From assembly GCA_036522155.1 (NCBI GenBank), contig DATDGI010000382.1:1-45807 (forward strand): a stretch of 45,807 nucleotides of DNA, read 5' to 3'. This DNA comes from UBA9676 sp036522155 (GTDB lineage: Bacteria; Actinomycetota; Actinomycetes; Streptosporangiales; Streptosporangiaceae). A program made the position numbers and the translations under genes. The notes under the pieces were generated by a model that was not told where the DNA came from, ran no database searches, and was given only the letters and a program-made list of their open reading frames with translations. How positions within the stretch are numbered: position 1 is the stretch's first letter; the number at the start of each line of letters is the position of its first letter. This document shows positions 15,780-23,687 of this stretch, piece by piece.

Positions 15780-16988
15780 TCAGTCGCGCTGGCCGAGCCA
15801 CACCGATACGTGGGCCGGCTCCAGGGCCGCATGCACGGCTCGGAGCAGGTCCGCGCGGACCGCGTCCAGGTCCACCGCGTCCTTCAAGTGGGCCGCGAAG
15901 GCGGCCACTGTCTTGTCGGCGTCGTAACGGGCCCGGTTGAACCGGCGGTCTACCCGGCGCTGTACCCGGCGGCGCAGCGGGTTGAACAGGGCCGCCGCCG
16001 CCAGGGTGGAGGCGGCCACCGCCACCGACGAGGACAGCGGCAGCACCCGGGTGGCCAGCAGCACCAGCCCCGCGTAGACCCCCACGAGCAGCCCGGTCAC
16101 CAGTGCATACGCCAGCGTGCGGGAGATGATCCGGTCGATGTCATACAGCCGGTACCGCAGAATCGCCACCCCGATGCTCACCGGCAGCGCGGCATAGCCG
16201 AACCAGGCATAGTTGCCCACCGCACTGAGGATCGGTATGCCCGATGAGCTGAACGTCCCCGACACAACCCCGCAGACAAGGGTGACCGCCGCCCCGCTGG
16301 CCAGCCACTTGAGCTGCTGGCGCCGTTCGCTGGACGCGCGCCGCCAGCTCAGCGCCTGGCGGCCGACGAAGCACATCGTCAGCGCGACGAGCACGAGGAT
16401 GGCGGGCCCCTCGACGAGGTTGTACCACCCGGCCGGGTTGTCAACGGCGGACAGCCCGCCGTTGGAGTCGACGCGGATGGGGTGCGCGGCGATCGCAGCG
16501 GCGGTCGCCACGGCGGTTGCCGCCTGCAGCACCACGTATACCGTGCCGAAGATCCACAGGGTCCAGCGCCAGAAGCGGGAGGGCAGCCTGCCATCGGGGA
16601 AGAGCAGGATCACCACGAACAACAGCACGAGGCCGGTGCCCCACAGCTCATCCAGCGCCAGCCCGAGCGGGCCCAGCGGAAGGTGATACCCGTCGCGGTA
16701 GGTCAGGAGCGCGTAGTCAGAGCCAGCGGTGCTGAGGAACAGGCAGGTACCGGTCACCAGGAAGATCCACCCGATCGGGTTCCTCGGCTGGCGCCGCGCA
16801 ATGACCAGCCCCGCCCCGGCGCACGGAAGACCCAGCACCAGCGCCAGCAGCCCGTTGAACGACTGATGGGCCAGCAGTGTCAGCGGGACACTTGCCGCGA
16901 GGGCCAGCCCCGCCAGGCATGCCAGCGCTCCCGCCCAGGCTGCCGGTGAGACAAGCGGCGGCCGGCCCGCGGGTGCCACCGCCGTCAT
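15780..16988 (-). CDS. Polytopic sensor-like membrane protein, solitary copy (copy 7)
   Basis: This 402-residue protein belongs to the same family as the six-gene array at 24.6-31.9 kb. It has about ten hydrophobic segments, the motif LLFPDGRLPSRFWRW after segment 4, RRQQLKWL before segment 7, RLYDIDRIISRTLAY, two closing membrane segments, and the soluble tail RRRVQRRVDRRFNRARYDAD...EPAHVSVWL. The region resembles the membrane half of some actinobacterial sensor kinases, but no HisKA or HATPase domain follows. I chose ATG 16988 over the upstream GTG at 17000 because several paralogues also begin MTA. It is the last gene of a possible minus-strand unit with the SCO1-like and BTAD regulator genes. 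Function is unknown; signal reception is a guess. Confidence 0.85.
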   Translation of the reverse strand: MTAVAPAGRPPLVSPAAWAGALACLAGLALAASVPLTLLAHQSFNGLLALVLGLPCAGAGLVIARRQPRNPIGWIFLVTGTCLFLSTAGSDYALLTYRDGYHLPLGPLGLALDELWGTGLVLLFVVILLFPDGRLPSRFWRWTLWIFGTVYVVLQAATAVATAAAIAAHPIRVDSNGGLSAVDNPAGWYNLVEGPAILVLVALTMCFVGRQALSWRRASSERRQQLKWLASGAAVTLVCGVVSGTFSSSGIPILSAVGNYAWFGYAALPVSIGVAILRYRLYDIDRIISRTLAYALVTGLLVGVYAGLVLLATRVLPLSSSVAVAASTLAAAALFNPLRRRVQRRVDRRFNRARYDADKTVAAFAAHLKDAVDLDAVRADLLRAVHAALEPAHVSVWLGQRD

Positions 16989-17126
16989 GGGAGATGCCAC
17001 CAGGAACGGGCGGGCAGCCTGCGCACCGCCGCTCGCCGGCCCGGTGCCTGCGTTTCCCCCACGGCACGCAACGCTACGCCCGGACCGTTCCGGGAACGTT
17101 ACCGCTCGGCATGCAGCTGTAGCCCG

Positions 17127-17843
17127 CTAGGCCGCCAGGTGGCGGGCGAGCAGCGCGATGCCGTGGCCCCACGCCGCGAGCTGGGCGGCCGGCAGATACG
17201 CGGTCCCCTTGGGGGTGTGGTCGGCCATGGGGGAGGCGAGGAACGTCTCGTGGCCGGCGGGGTCAATGAAGTAGATGGCCGAGGTGTGGATGATGTCCGC
17301 GTTCGGGCTGGGAGCCCGGACCACGATCCCGTAGTCACGCCAGGCGGCCTGCAGCGCGGGCACCGGGCCGGTGAAGAAATGCCAGCCGGGGATGGTCGTC
17401 AGTGCGTGATCGCGCGAGTAGGCGGCCATCGCCGCGACCGAGGTGTGGTACTGGTTCACGTTGATGGCGGCGAACACCACCCGGCCCGCGGCGGGACCGA
17501 GGTCGTGGTAGGCGTCCACGTACTCCTGCGAGACGATCGGGCAGATGTCCACGCAATGGGGGTCCATGAACTCCAGCACCACCACCTTGCCCCGCAGCGC
17601 CGACAGGGCCATGGTCCGGCCGTTCTGGTCGGTCAGCGTGAAGCCGGGCGCGGGCCGGTGCGGCAGGGGTGACAGCTGCATCAGATTGGCGAGGCTGGTC
17701 GACAGGCTGGCGGGAATCCCGGACGCCCGCGGGACGGTGGTGTTCCGCGGGCGGGTGGCCACGAGTACCGCCACGGCGATCGCTCCGGCCAGCACGATCG
17801 CGATCATGCCGAACGCGACGATCCGCCACTCGCGCTTGCCCAT
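17127..17843 (-). CDS. SCO1/SenC family thioredoxin-fold protein
   Basis: This 238-residue membrane-anchored protein has a single N-terminal signal anchor (about residues 8-29) and an exported thioredoxin-like domain. The SCO copper-site motif CVDICP gives Cys97 and Cys101 (CxxxC), and the third ligand candidate is His186 in IIHTSAIYFIDP. SCO proteins deliver copper to, or reduce thiols in, the CuA centre of cytochrome oxidase. No oxidase genes are in the window, so another redox partner is possible. The ATG at 17843 begins a basic MGKREWR start. It lies 43 bases downstream of the BTAD regulator's stop and about 140 bases upstream of the solitary membrane protein gene. Confidence 0.88.
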   Translation of the reverse strand: MGKREWRIVAFGMIAIVLAGAIAVAVLVATRPRNTTVPRASGIPASLSTSLANLMQLSPLPHRPAPGFTLTDQNGRTMALSALRGKVVVLEFMDPHCVDICPIVSQEYVDAYHDLGPAAGRVVFAAINVNQYHTSVAAMAAYSRDHALTTIPGWHFFTGPVPALQAAWRDYGIVVRAPSPNADIIHTSAIYFIDPAGHETFLASPMADHTPKGTAYLPAAQLAAWGHGIALLARHLAA

Positions 17844-17886
17844 GCCTGAGCATATTCCGGTGCCGCCCGCCGGAGCGGGGCCGCGC

Positions 17887-20800
17887 TCACCATTCCACCA
17901 GGGTCCAGATCCCGGGGTTGGGCGGCACTCCCGGATCCACGGCCGCGAACCCGCGGGCGGCGTCCTTCAGGTGCGCCAGGGCCTCCTCGCCGTGCCCGGT
18001 CTGATGAAGCAGATCTGCCAGGTTGGTGTGCAGGGCAGCCACCCGGTGCTGGTCGCCAAGCTCGCTGCCGAGCCCGAGTGCCTCCCGGGCCAGGCCGAGC
18101 GCCTCGTCGGCGCGGCCGGTCTCGGCCAGCAGCCGGGCGAGATTGTTCAGCGCGGCCACCGCCGCACCCGGGTCGGCCAGCTTGCGGGCCTGCACCAGGC
18201 TCGCGCGCAGGTGCCGCTCGGCGGCGGCTGGGTCGCCGTCCCGCGCGGCCAGCATGCCCAGCACGTTCAGCGACTGGGCGATGGCCTGCGGATCGCCGGC
18301 CTGGCGGGCCGCGCCCAGCGCTGCGCTACCCAGGGCGGCGGCCCGCTCGTGGGCCCCGAGCCGGTAGGCGACGACCGCCTGATCGGCCTGCACCCGTGCC
18401 TGCCCGCCGTGGTCGCCGGCCACCAGCAGTTCCAGTGACGCCCCGAGATGGGCGTCGGCCAGGGCCCAGTCACCCAGCCGGTGATGGACCTCGGCCAGCT
18501 TGTGCTCGATCGTGGCCGCCGTGGCGCCGTCCGCGTCGCTGGCCGCCGCCGCCGTCTCGTATTCGGCCAGCGCCTCGTGATAGCGGCCCAGGACGGTGAG
18601 CACATCGCCGAGTGCGATACTGCCGGCCACCTGCGGATACCCCAGCGCCACCGCCTGCCGGAGATGGGCCAGCTCCTCCACGTGCGCATACAGCTCGCGG
18701 GCCCGGCTGGCCGCCAGCCACCACCAGTCCGCGGCCTCGGTGTCGCGGCCGGCGCGCTGCAGGTGCCCGGCGATCACCGCCGCCCGGGCCGACGCCGGAT
18801 CGCGCTCATACCGGGCGGCCAGGGTGGCCGCCGTCCGGCTGTGCAGCAGCCGCCGCCGGGCCAGCGTGGCCGACTCGTACGCGACCCGGCGCAGCGCCTC
18901 GTACGGGAAGTCGTAGGAGGGCGTCCCGGTCCCGCCCGGTGGCGGGATCTCGGTGAGCAGGAAGCGGGCGAGGGCCTCGTCGAGTGCCTCCACGGTCTCG
19001 CCCTCACCGCGGCCGCTCACCGCACGGAGCAGGTCCATGTCGAACCCGCTGCCCAGCACCGCCGCGGCCGACAGGACCTGGAGGGCAGGCTCACCGGCCG
19101 CGCGCAGGCGCCGGCTCAGCAGCCCGCGGACCGACGCGGGCGGGGTCCAGCCCTCGTCTCCCGCCCCGGGCTGGCCGCTGTCGGCGGCCGACCTGAGCGC
19201 GTCGGCGTACTCGCGCACCAGCAGCGGCAGCCCGCGCGTCTCGGCCAGCATCCGGGCGGGATCGGCTGGTGGCGCCCCGGCGGCGCGGAGCATCTCGTCG
19301 ATCTCGGCGGCGGTGAACGGCTGCGGCTCGACGGTCACGCCCTGCCCGGCGCCGGTGGCATCGGCCAGGGCCGCCCGCAGGCCGGCCAGCCGGTCCTCCT
19401 GCTCCGGCCGCCAGCTGACCACCAGCAGCAACGGCCAGTCGGCCAGCCGGTGGATGAGGTAGGCCAGCAGATCGAGCGAGGGCCCGTCGGCCCAGTGCAC
19501 GTCCTCGACCAGCACGGCCCCCGCGGCCGGGCCGCCGGTGCGGCGGCTGGCGCTGGGACGGGCCGCCGCCAGCAAGGTGGCGGCCAGCGCCGCGTACATC
19601 CGGGTCAGCGCGAGGGGGCTGGCCAGCGGCGGCTCGGGCCCGCCCTGGTGGGCGGGGGCGAGTTCCGGGGTCAGCCGCCTGACCATCGCGGTCACGTGCG
19701 CGGGCAGCAGGTCCGGCAGATCCGGGCAGGCCGCGGCGGCGGCGCGGAGCAGGTCCGCGGACAGGGCGAAGGGCAGGCCGCTCTCGCCGTCATGGCAGCG
19801 GCCCGCGATGACCGTGCCGGCGCTGGCCTCAACGCGGGCACGGAACTCCTCGATCAGCCGGGTCTTGCCACTCCCGGCCTCGCCCACCACCGCCACCACC
19901 TGCCCGCCGGGCTCCGGGTCCCCGGCGGTCCGCGGGCTACCGGCGGTGCCGGGGCTGGCCGCGGACCCGGAACTTCCGGCGTGGCCCGCCGCGGCTGCCG
20001 CCTGCCACGCGCCGGTCAGCGCCCGCAGGTCAGCGGCCCGCCCGATCAGCGGCCACCGGCCGGTGTCTGTCATCCGCCGGGTGGTCACCCGCCGGGCCGG
20101 GGCCGTGGTCTCTGGCCCGCTCCCATTGACGGGCGGGGAGGCCGGCGCTGGTGCCCCCTCGGGTTGCGCGGTGGCGGCCGGTGCGGCGGCCTGCCCCGGG
20201 GCCGGGCGCAGCCGCCCGGCCCGCACGTCGTCGTACAGCTTGGTGGTCTCCGGCAGCGGGCTCACCGCCAGTTCGACGCTGAGCACCCGGACCAGGGCGC
20301 GGTACTGGCGCACCGCCGCCGACCGCTGCCCGGTCCACGCCAGCAGCCGGATGAGCGCCTGGTGGGCGGGCTCGTGCAGTGGGTCGAGGGAGAGCCACCG
20401 CCGGGCGTGATCCAGGGCGCGCGGGAGGTCCCCGGCCCGGACCCAGGCCGCCACCAGCCGTTCCAGTGCTCCCGCCAGTTCCTGCCGGAGCCGGTCCGCC
20501 GTCGCCGCCTGCCAGTCCTCGAAGTCGGGGCAGCCGCGCAGCGAGAACCCGGTCAGGAAATCGTCACGGTACAGGCGGACCCCGCGCTCCAGGGAGGGGG
20601 CGTCCGGCCGCGCGATCAGCGCCGCGAAGTCGGTGACGTCCACCCGGACCAGGCCGGGCCGCAGGGAGACCGCGCTGCGGGTGATGGACAGTCCTTCCCC
20701 CACCGCGGCGGCCGTGACCGACAGGGTCCGCCGCAGCGAGCCGCGCGCGTGCGCGGCATCGGCGTCGGGCCACAACTGAGCGGCGAGCCGCTCCCGGCTC

Positions 20801-20925
20801 TGCTCCCGGTCGCTCACCGCGAGCAGGGCCAGCAGCGCGATCGCCTTCTTGGTGTCGAAGGTGACGGGGGAGGTGTCCCGTTCCACGATCGGCGGCCCGA
20901 GCAGGGCGAGGCTGATGCCGGTCAC
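17887..20925 (-). CDS. SARP-like BTAD regulator with ATPase and TPR domains
   Basis: This 1012-residue AfsR-like architecture starts with an OmpR/SARP winged helix (about residues 1-95, including ALLALLAVSDREQSRERLAA). A bacterial transcriptional activator domain follows to about 245 (LYRDDFLTGFSL, LDPLHEPAHQALIRLLA). After a Pro/Ala-rich linker comes an AAA/STAND ATPase with P-loop VVGEAGSGKTRL at about 346-355 and Walker B VLVEDVHWAD. The last 270 residues are TPR-like helices. SARP-family proteins activate promoters through direct heptamer repeats, often for secondary metabolism. The GTG at 20925 follows GCGGAGAGGAGGGCC, a strong ribosome binding site. It is divergent from the partner-switching operon, and direct repeats occur in the shared intergenic region. 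Confidence 0.92.
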   Translation of the reverse strand: MTGISLALLGPPIVERDTSPVTFDTKKAIALLALLAVSDREQSRERLAAQLWPDADAAHARGSLRRTLSVTAAAVGEGLSITRSAVSLRPGLVRVDVTDFAALIARPDAPSLERGVRLYRDDFLTGFSLRGCPDFEDWQAATADRLRQELAGALERLVAAWVRAGDLPRALDHARRWLSLDPLHEPAHQALIRLLAWTGQRSAAVRQYRALVRVLSVELAVSPLPETTKLYDDVRAGRLRPAPGQAAAPAATAQPEGAPAPASPPVNGSGPETTAPARRVTTRRMTDTGRWPLIGRAADLRALTGAWQAAAAAGHAGSSGSAASPGTAGSPRTAGDPEPGGQVVAVVGEAGSGKTRLIEEFRARVEASAGTVIAGRCHDGESGLPFALSADLLRAAAAACPDLPDLLPAHVTAMVRRLTPELAPAHQGGPEPPLASPLALTRMYAALAATLLAAARPSASRRTGGPAAGAVLVEDVHWADGPSLDLLAYLIHRLADWPLLLVVSWRPEQEDRLAGLRAALADATGAGQGVTVEPQPFTAAEIDEMLRAAGAPPADPARMLAETRGLPLLVREYADALRSAADSGQPGAGDEGWTPPASVRGLLSRRLRAAGEPALQVLSAAAVLGSGFDMDLLRAVSGRGEGETVEALDEALARFLLTEIPPPGGTGTPSYDFPYEALRRVAYESATLARRRLLHSRTAATLAARYERDPASARAAVIAGHLQRAGRDTEAADWWWLAASRARELYAHVEELAHLRQAVALGYPQVAGSIALGDVLTVLGRYHEALAEYETAAAASDADGATAATIEHKLAEVHHRLGDWALADAHLGASLELLVAGDHGGQARVQADQAVVAYRLGAHERAAALGSAALGAARQAGDPQAIAQSLNVLGMLAARDGDPAAAERHLRASLVQARKLADPGAAVAALNNLARLLAETGRADEALGLAREALGLGSELGDQHRVAALHTNLADLLHQTGHGEEALAHLKDAARGFAAVDPGVPPNPGIWTLVEW

Positions 20926-20969
20926 GGCCCTCCTCTCCGCCCACGGGACTGGCGCGCCGCGGCCTCCAT

Positions 20970-21045
20970 CCGTAACGCTATGGCGTGAAAATTAGCGCAT
21001 GGCGGCCCAGGCCCGTAACGATTCCGTAGCGGGCGCTGCGTAGGG
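20970..21045. promoter_or_regulatory. Direct CCGTA(A/G)CG repeats, candidate SARP operator
   Basis: CCGTAACG occurs at 20970-20977 and 21013-21020, CCGTAGCG at 21024-21031 and a looser GCGTAGGG at 21038-21045. The second and third copies are exactly 11 bp apart start to start, one helical turn, as in known SARP heptamer repeats. The site lies between the divergent BTAD regulator and the SpoIIE phosphatase gene, so autoregulation or control of the Rsb operon is possible but unproven. Confidence 0.4.
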
Positions 21046-21087
21046 TTGCCTTGCACGATGCGAAATGGGACGACCTCGGAGTGTGAG

Positions 21088-22440
21088 ATGCTGCAACGCC
21101 TGGGGAGGGGCCGGGCCGCGGAAAGCACGCCGGCGGAGGGCACGCCCGTGACTACGGGAGCGCCCATGGCCGCCGGTGACACCGCGGCAGGTGGCACAGC
21201 GACCGGGGAGAGCCCGGCGGTGGGGGACGGCGGCCCGGCGGCCGGAAGCGTGGCGCCGGGCGACACTGGCAGCGGCGGCGGTACGGGCGGCGCGGCGCAG
21301 GCCAGGCGGCGACGGCCGGGTGCCGAGCCGGACCGGGCCGCCACGGGCAGCCCGCCGGACCAGAGCGCGCTGCCGCCTGAATTCGACCTGGCACCGCATG
21401 ACCCGCTGCACGCCTACCTGCAGGGCGCCGCCGGGCCGGTGGATATCACCAAGCTCGAGCTGGCGTCGCCCGCGCTGGCGTCGCTGGTCGCGGCCGGGAT
21501 CGTGCTGGTCATCCCGCTCATCTCGTCCGGGACTCTGATCGGGCTGCTCAACCTCGGGCCGCGGCTGTCCGAGCGCGGCTATTCCGGGGAGGACCGGCGG
21601 CTGCTTGGGGCGCTGGCGGGCTACGCCGCGCCCGCCATGCGGGTCGGCCAGCTGGTCCGGCAGCAGCAGGTGGAGGCGCGAAACCGGGAGCGGATCGAGC
21701 AGGAGCTGAAGGTCGCGCAGCTCATCCAGCAGCAATTCCTGCCCAAGAGCGTGCCCGACCTGCCGAGCTGGCACGTGGCGGCCTTCTACCGCCCGGCCCG
21801 TACGGTCGGCGGCGACTTCTACGACTTCATCCCGCTGCCCGATGGCCGGGTGATGTTCGTGGTCGGCGACGTGACCGACAAGGGGGTGCCGGCCGCGCTG
21901 GTGATGGCCAGCACGCACGCCCTGCTGCGGGACGCGGCCCCCCGGCTCATTTCCCCGGGCGAGGTACTCGCGCACGTCAACGACCTGCTGTGCGCGGACA
22001 TCCCGGCCCACATGTTCGTCACCTGCCTGGCGCTGGTGATGGACCCGGCGAGCGGCCGGCTCGACTTCGCCAACGCCGGGCACGACGTCCCGTACGTGCG
22101 CACCGACGGCGGTGTGGCCGAGTTGCGCGCCCGGGGCATGCCACTGGGCCTCATGCCAGGCACCGGGTACGAGGAGAAGACGTTCCAGATGGAGCCCGGG
22201 GACTGCGCCCTGCTGCACAGCGACGGGCTGGCCGAGGCGCACGGGCCGGACCGGGAGATGTTCGGGTTCCCACGGGTCGCCGAACTGGTCGGCGAGGCCG
22301 AGTCGGGCGAGAAGCTCATCGACGCGTGCCTGAGCAGGCTGGCCGAGTTCACCGGGCCCGACCACGAGCAAGAGGACGACATCACGCTGGTGACCCTGCA
22401 GCGCTCATCGTCCGCAATGTACGCCGGAGGCGGAGCATGA
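21088..22440 (+). CDS. SpoIIE/RsbU-type PP2C phosphatase
   Basis: This 450-residue partner-switching phosphatase has a low-complexity Gly/Ala/Thr N-terminus, a GAF-like half-domain (about residues 120-200, containing LVIPLISSGTLIGLLNLG), a linker helix, and a SpoIIE PP2C domain from about residue 207 to the end. Metal-binding acidic residues are visible in VGGDFYDF and VVGDVTDKGVPAAL, and FANAGHDVPYV, LLHSDGLAEA and DDITLVTLQ complete the domain. It is expected to dephosphorylate STAS antagonists, here probably the two encoded downstream. I prefer ATG 21088 with GGAG 6 bases upstream; TTG 21046 and ATG 21058 are in frame. It overlaps the next gene by 4 bases (ATGA). Confidence 0.92.
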   Translation: MLQRLGRGRAAESTPAEGTPVTTGAPMAAGDTAAGGTATGESPAVGDGGPAAGSVAPGDTGSGGGTGGAAQARRRRPGAEPDRAATGSPPDQSALPPEFDLAPHDPLHAYLQGAAGPVDITKLELASPALASLVAAGIVLVIPLISSGTLIGLLNLGPRLSERGYSGEDRRLLGALAGYAAPAMRVGQLVRQQQVEARNRERIEQELKVAQLIQQQFLPKSVPDLPSWHVAAFYRPARTVGGDFYDFIPLPDGRVMFVVGDVTDKGVPAALVMASTHALLRDAAPRLISPGEVLAHVNDLLCADIPAHMFVTCLALVMDPASGRLDFANAGHDVPYVRTDGGVAELRARGMPLGLMPGTGYEEKTFQMEPGDCALLHSDGLAEAHGPDREMFGFPRVAELVGEAESGEKLIDACLSRLAEFTGPDHEQEDDITLVTLQRSSSAMYAGGGA

Positions 22441-22919
22441 CATCAGTCGCCCGGGGAGCGGTAAGAAGGCTGGCGGCGTTCGCTGTGGCCAGCGAGCCCG
22501 GCAACGAGCGGGTGGCACTCGCCCGCGTGGCCGAGGCGGTGGCCGGGACCGGCCTGGCGGCCGAGCGGCTGGACCGGCTCAAGACCGCTGTCGCGGAAGC
22601 GACCATGAACGCCATCGAGCACGGCAACCGGAACCGGGCCGACCTGCCGGTCGACATCGAAGTGACCCAGCAGGGCACCGACGTCGTGGTCACCATCACC
22701 GACCAAGGTGGCCTGCACCAGGCAGGTACCGGCGAGCAGCCCGACCTGGCCCGCAAGCTGGCCGGCGAGCAGAGCCCGCGCGGCTGGGGGCTGTTCCTCA
22801 TCCGCAACATGGTCGACGCGATGGACGTGACGACCGACGGAACCCGGCACACGGTCCGGCTCACCATGGCAACCACCATCCCCGCTGACGAAGGAGCCAC
22901 CCGTGAAAACCACTTGTGA
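22437..22919 (+). CDS. RsbW-like HATPase anti-sigma factor kinase
   Basis: This 160-residue GHKL ATPase of the serine-kinase anti-sigma type has an N box EATMNAIEHGN (Asn58), a G1-like ITDQGG (Asp89) and G2 GWGLFLIRNMVD (about residues 116-127). Such proteins bind either a sigma factor or a STAS antagonist and phosphorylate the latter on Ser/Thr. The start ATG overlaps the phosphatase stop. Its 3' end overlaps the first STAS gene by 17 bases, supporting coupled synthesis of switch partners. No sigma factor gene is in the window, so the regulated target may be elsewhere or may not be a sigma factor. Confidence 0.9.
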   Translation: MTSVARGAVRRLAAFAVASEPGNERVALARVAEAVAGTGLAAERLDRLKTAVAEATMNAIEHGNRNRADLPVDIEVTQQGTDVVVTITDQGGLHQAGTGEQPDLARKLAGEQSPRGWGLFLIRNMVDAMDVTTDGTRHTVRLTMATTIPADEGATRENHL

Positions 22920-23265
22920 GGCAGAGGTCACCGCGCTGCCCGGGGGGGCGGTCATCCGGCTCTCCGGCGACGTTGACGGGACCGCCGCCGACGCGCTGAC
23001 CGCCGCCTACGACCAGGCAGTGGCCGAGGGCGACCCGGCGAGTGTCGTGCTCGACTTCGCCTCGGTCGGCTACATCAACTCGACCGGGATCGCGCTGATC
23101 GTGAGCGTCCTCGCCAAGGCCCGGTCCCAGCGCCGCAAGGTGGTCGCGAGCGGCCTGTCGGCGCACTACCGCGAGATCTTCGACATCACCCGGCTCTCGG
23201 ACTTCATCGAGCTCTTTCCCGATCTCGATCAGGCCGTGAGCCAGCTGACAGAACAGGCCAGCTAA
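22903..23265 (+). CDS. STAS-domain anti-sigma factor antagonist 1
   Basis: This 120-residue single STAS domain has the expected phosphorylation site Ser60 in the motif GYINSTGIAL. The C-terminal LSAHYREIFDITRLSDFIELF helix region is shared with the second STAS protein. The GTG start at 22903 lies inside the end of the kinase gene and has GAAGGAGCC 6-10 bases upstream. When unphosphorylated it should bind the RsbW-like kinase; when phosphorylated it should be a substrate of the SpoIIE phosphatase. That partner choice is inferred from gene order. Confidence 0.92.
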   Translation: MKTTCEAEVTALPGGAVIRLSGDVDGTAADALTAAYDQAVAEGDPASVVLDFASVGYINSTGIALIVSVLAKARSQRRKVVASGLSAHYREIFDITRLSDFIELFPDLDQAVSQLTEQAS

Positions 23266-23319
23266 AAGGCAGGGATCGGCCACACCGGCCGGGACAGATG
23301 GGGCACAGGGAGGGACCAC

Positions 23320-23676
23320 ATGGACGCACCAGCGGTGAGGATGGACGTCCGTCAGGCGGGCAGCGGGGTAGCGGTCGTGGACATCAAGGGTGAGGTCACG
23401 GCCGCCTGCGAGCCCGTGCTGATGGCGGCCTACGAGGAAGCAGAGGGTGGGGGCGCGCGGCGCCTGGTGCTCAACTTCAGCGACCTCGAGTACATGAACA
23501 GTGGGGGCATCGGGATGATCGTGACCCTGCTGGTGCGAGCCAACCGGCAGCGCCAGGAACTTGCCGCGTTCGGCCTCAGCGACCACTACCGGGAGATCTT
23601 CGAGCTCACAAGGCTCGACGAGGCCATCACGATCTACGACGACGAGGCGTCGGCGCTGGCCGGCGCCATGCGGTGA
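23320..23676 (+). CDS. STAS-domain anti-sigma factor antagonist 2
   Basis: This 118-residue second STAS domain follows 54 bases after the first, with a strong GGGAGGGACCAC ribosome binding site before ATG 23320. The phosphorylation site is Ser61 in EYMNSGGIGM, and the ending LSDHYREIFELTRLDEAI matches antagonist 1. It looks like a tandem duplication that has diverged (Gly replaces Thr after the Ser). Two antagonists for one kinase and one phosphatase would let two inputs converge on one switch. Its stop overlaps an alternative GTG start of the next gene. Confidence 0.92.
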   Translation: MDAPAVRMDVRQAGSGVAVVDIKGEVTAACEPVLMAAYEEAEGGGARRLVLNFSDLEYMNSGGIGMIVTLLVRANRQRQELAAFGLSDHYREIFELTRLDEAITIYDDEASALAGAMR

Positions 23677-23687
23677 GGAGCGGGGCG

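Noticed and set aside
18448..20988. 846-codon plus-strand open frame opposite the BTAD regulator
   Set aside because: Composition is Gly/Arg/Pro/Gln-rich without domains. It is the typical antisense shadow in GC-rich DNA, and the minus strand has clear domains.
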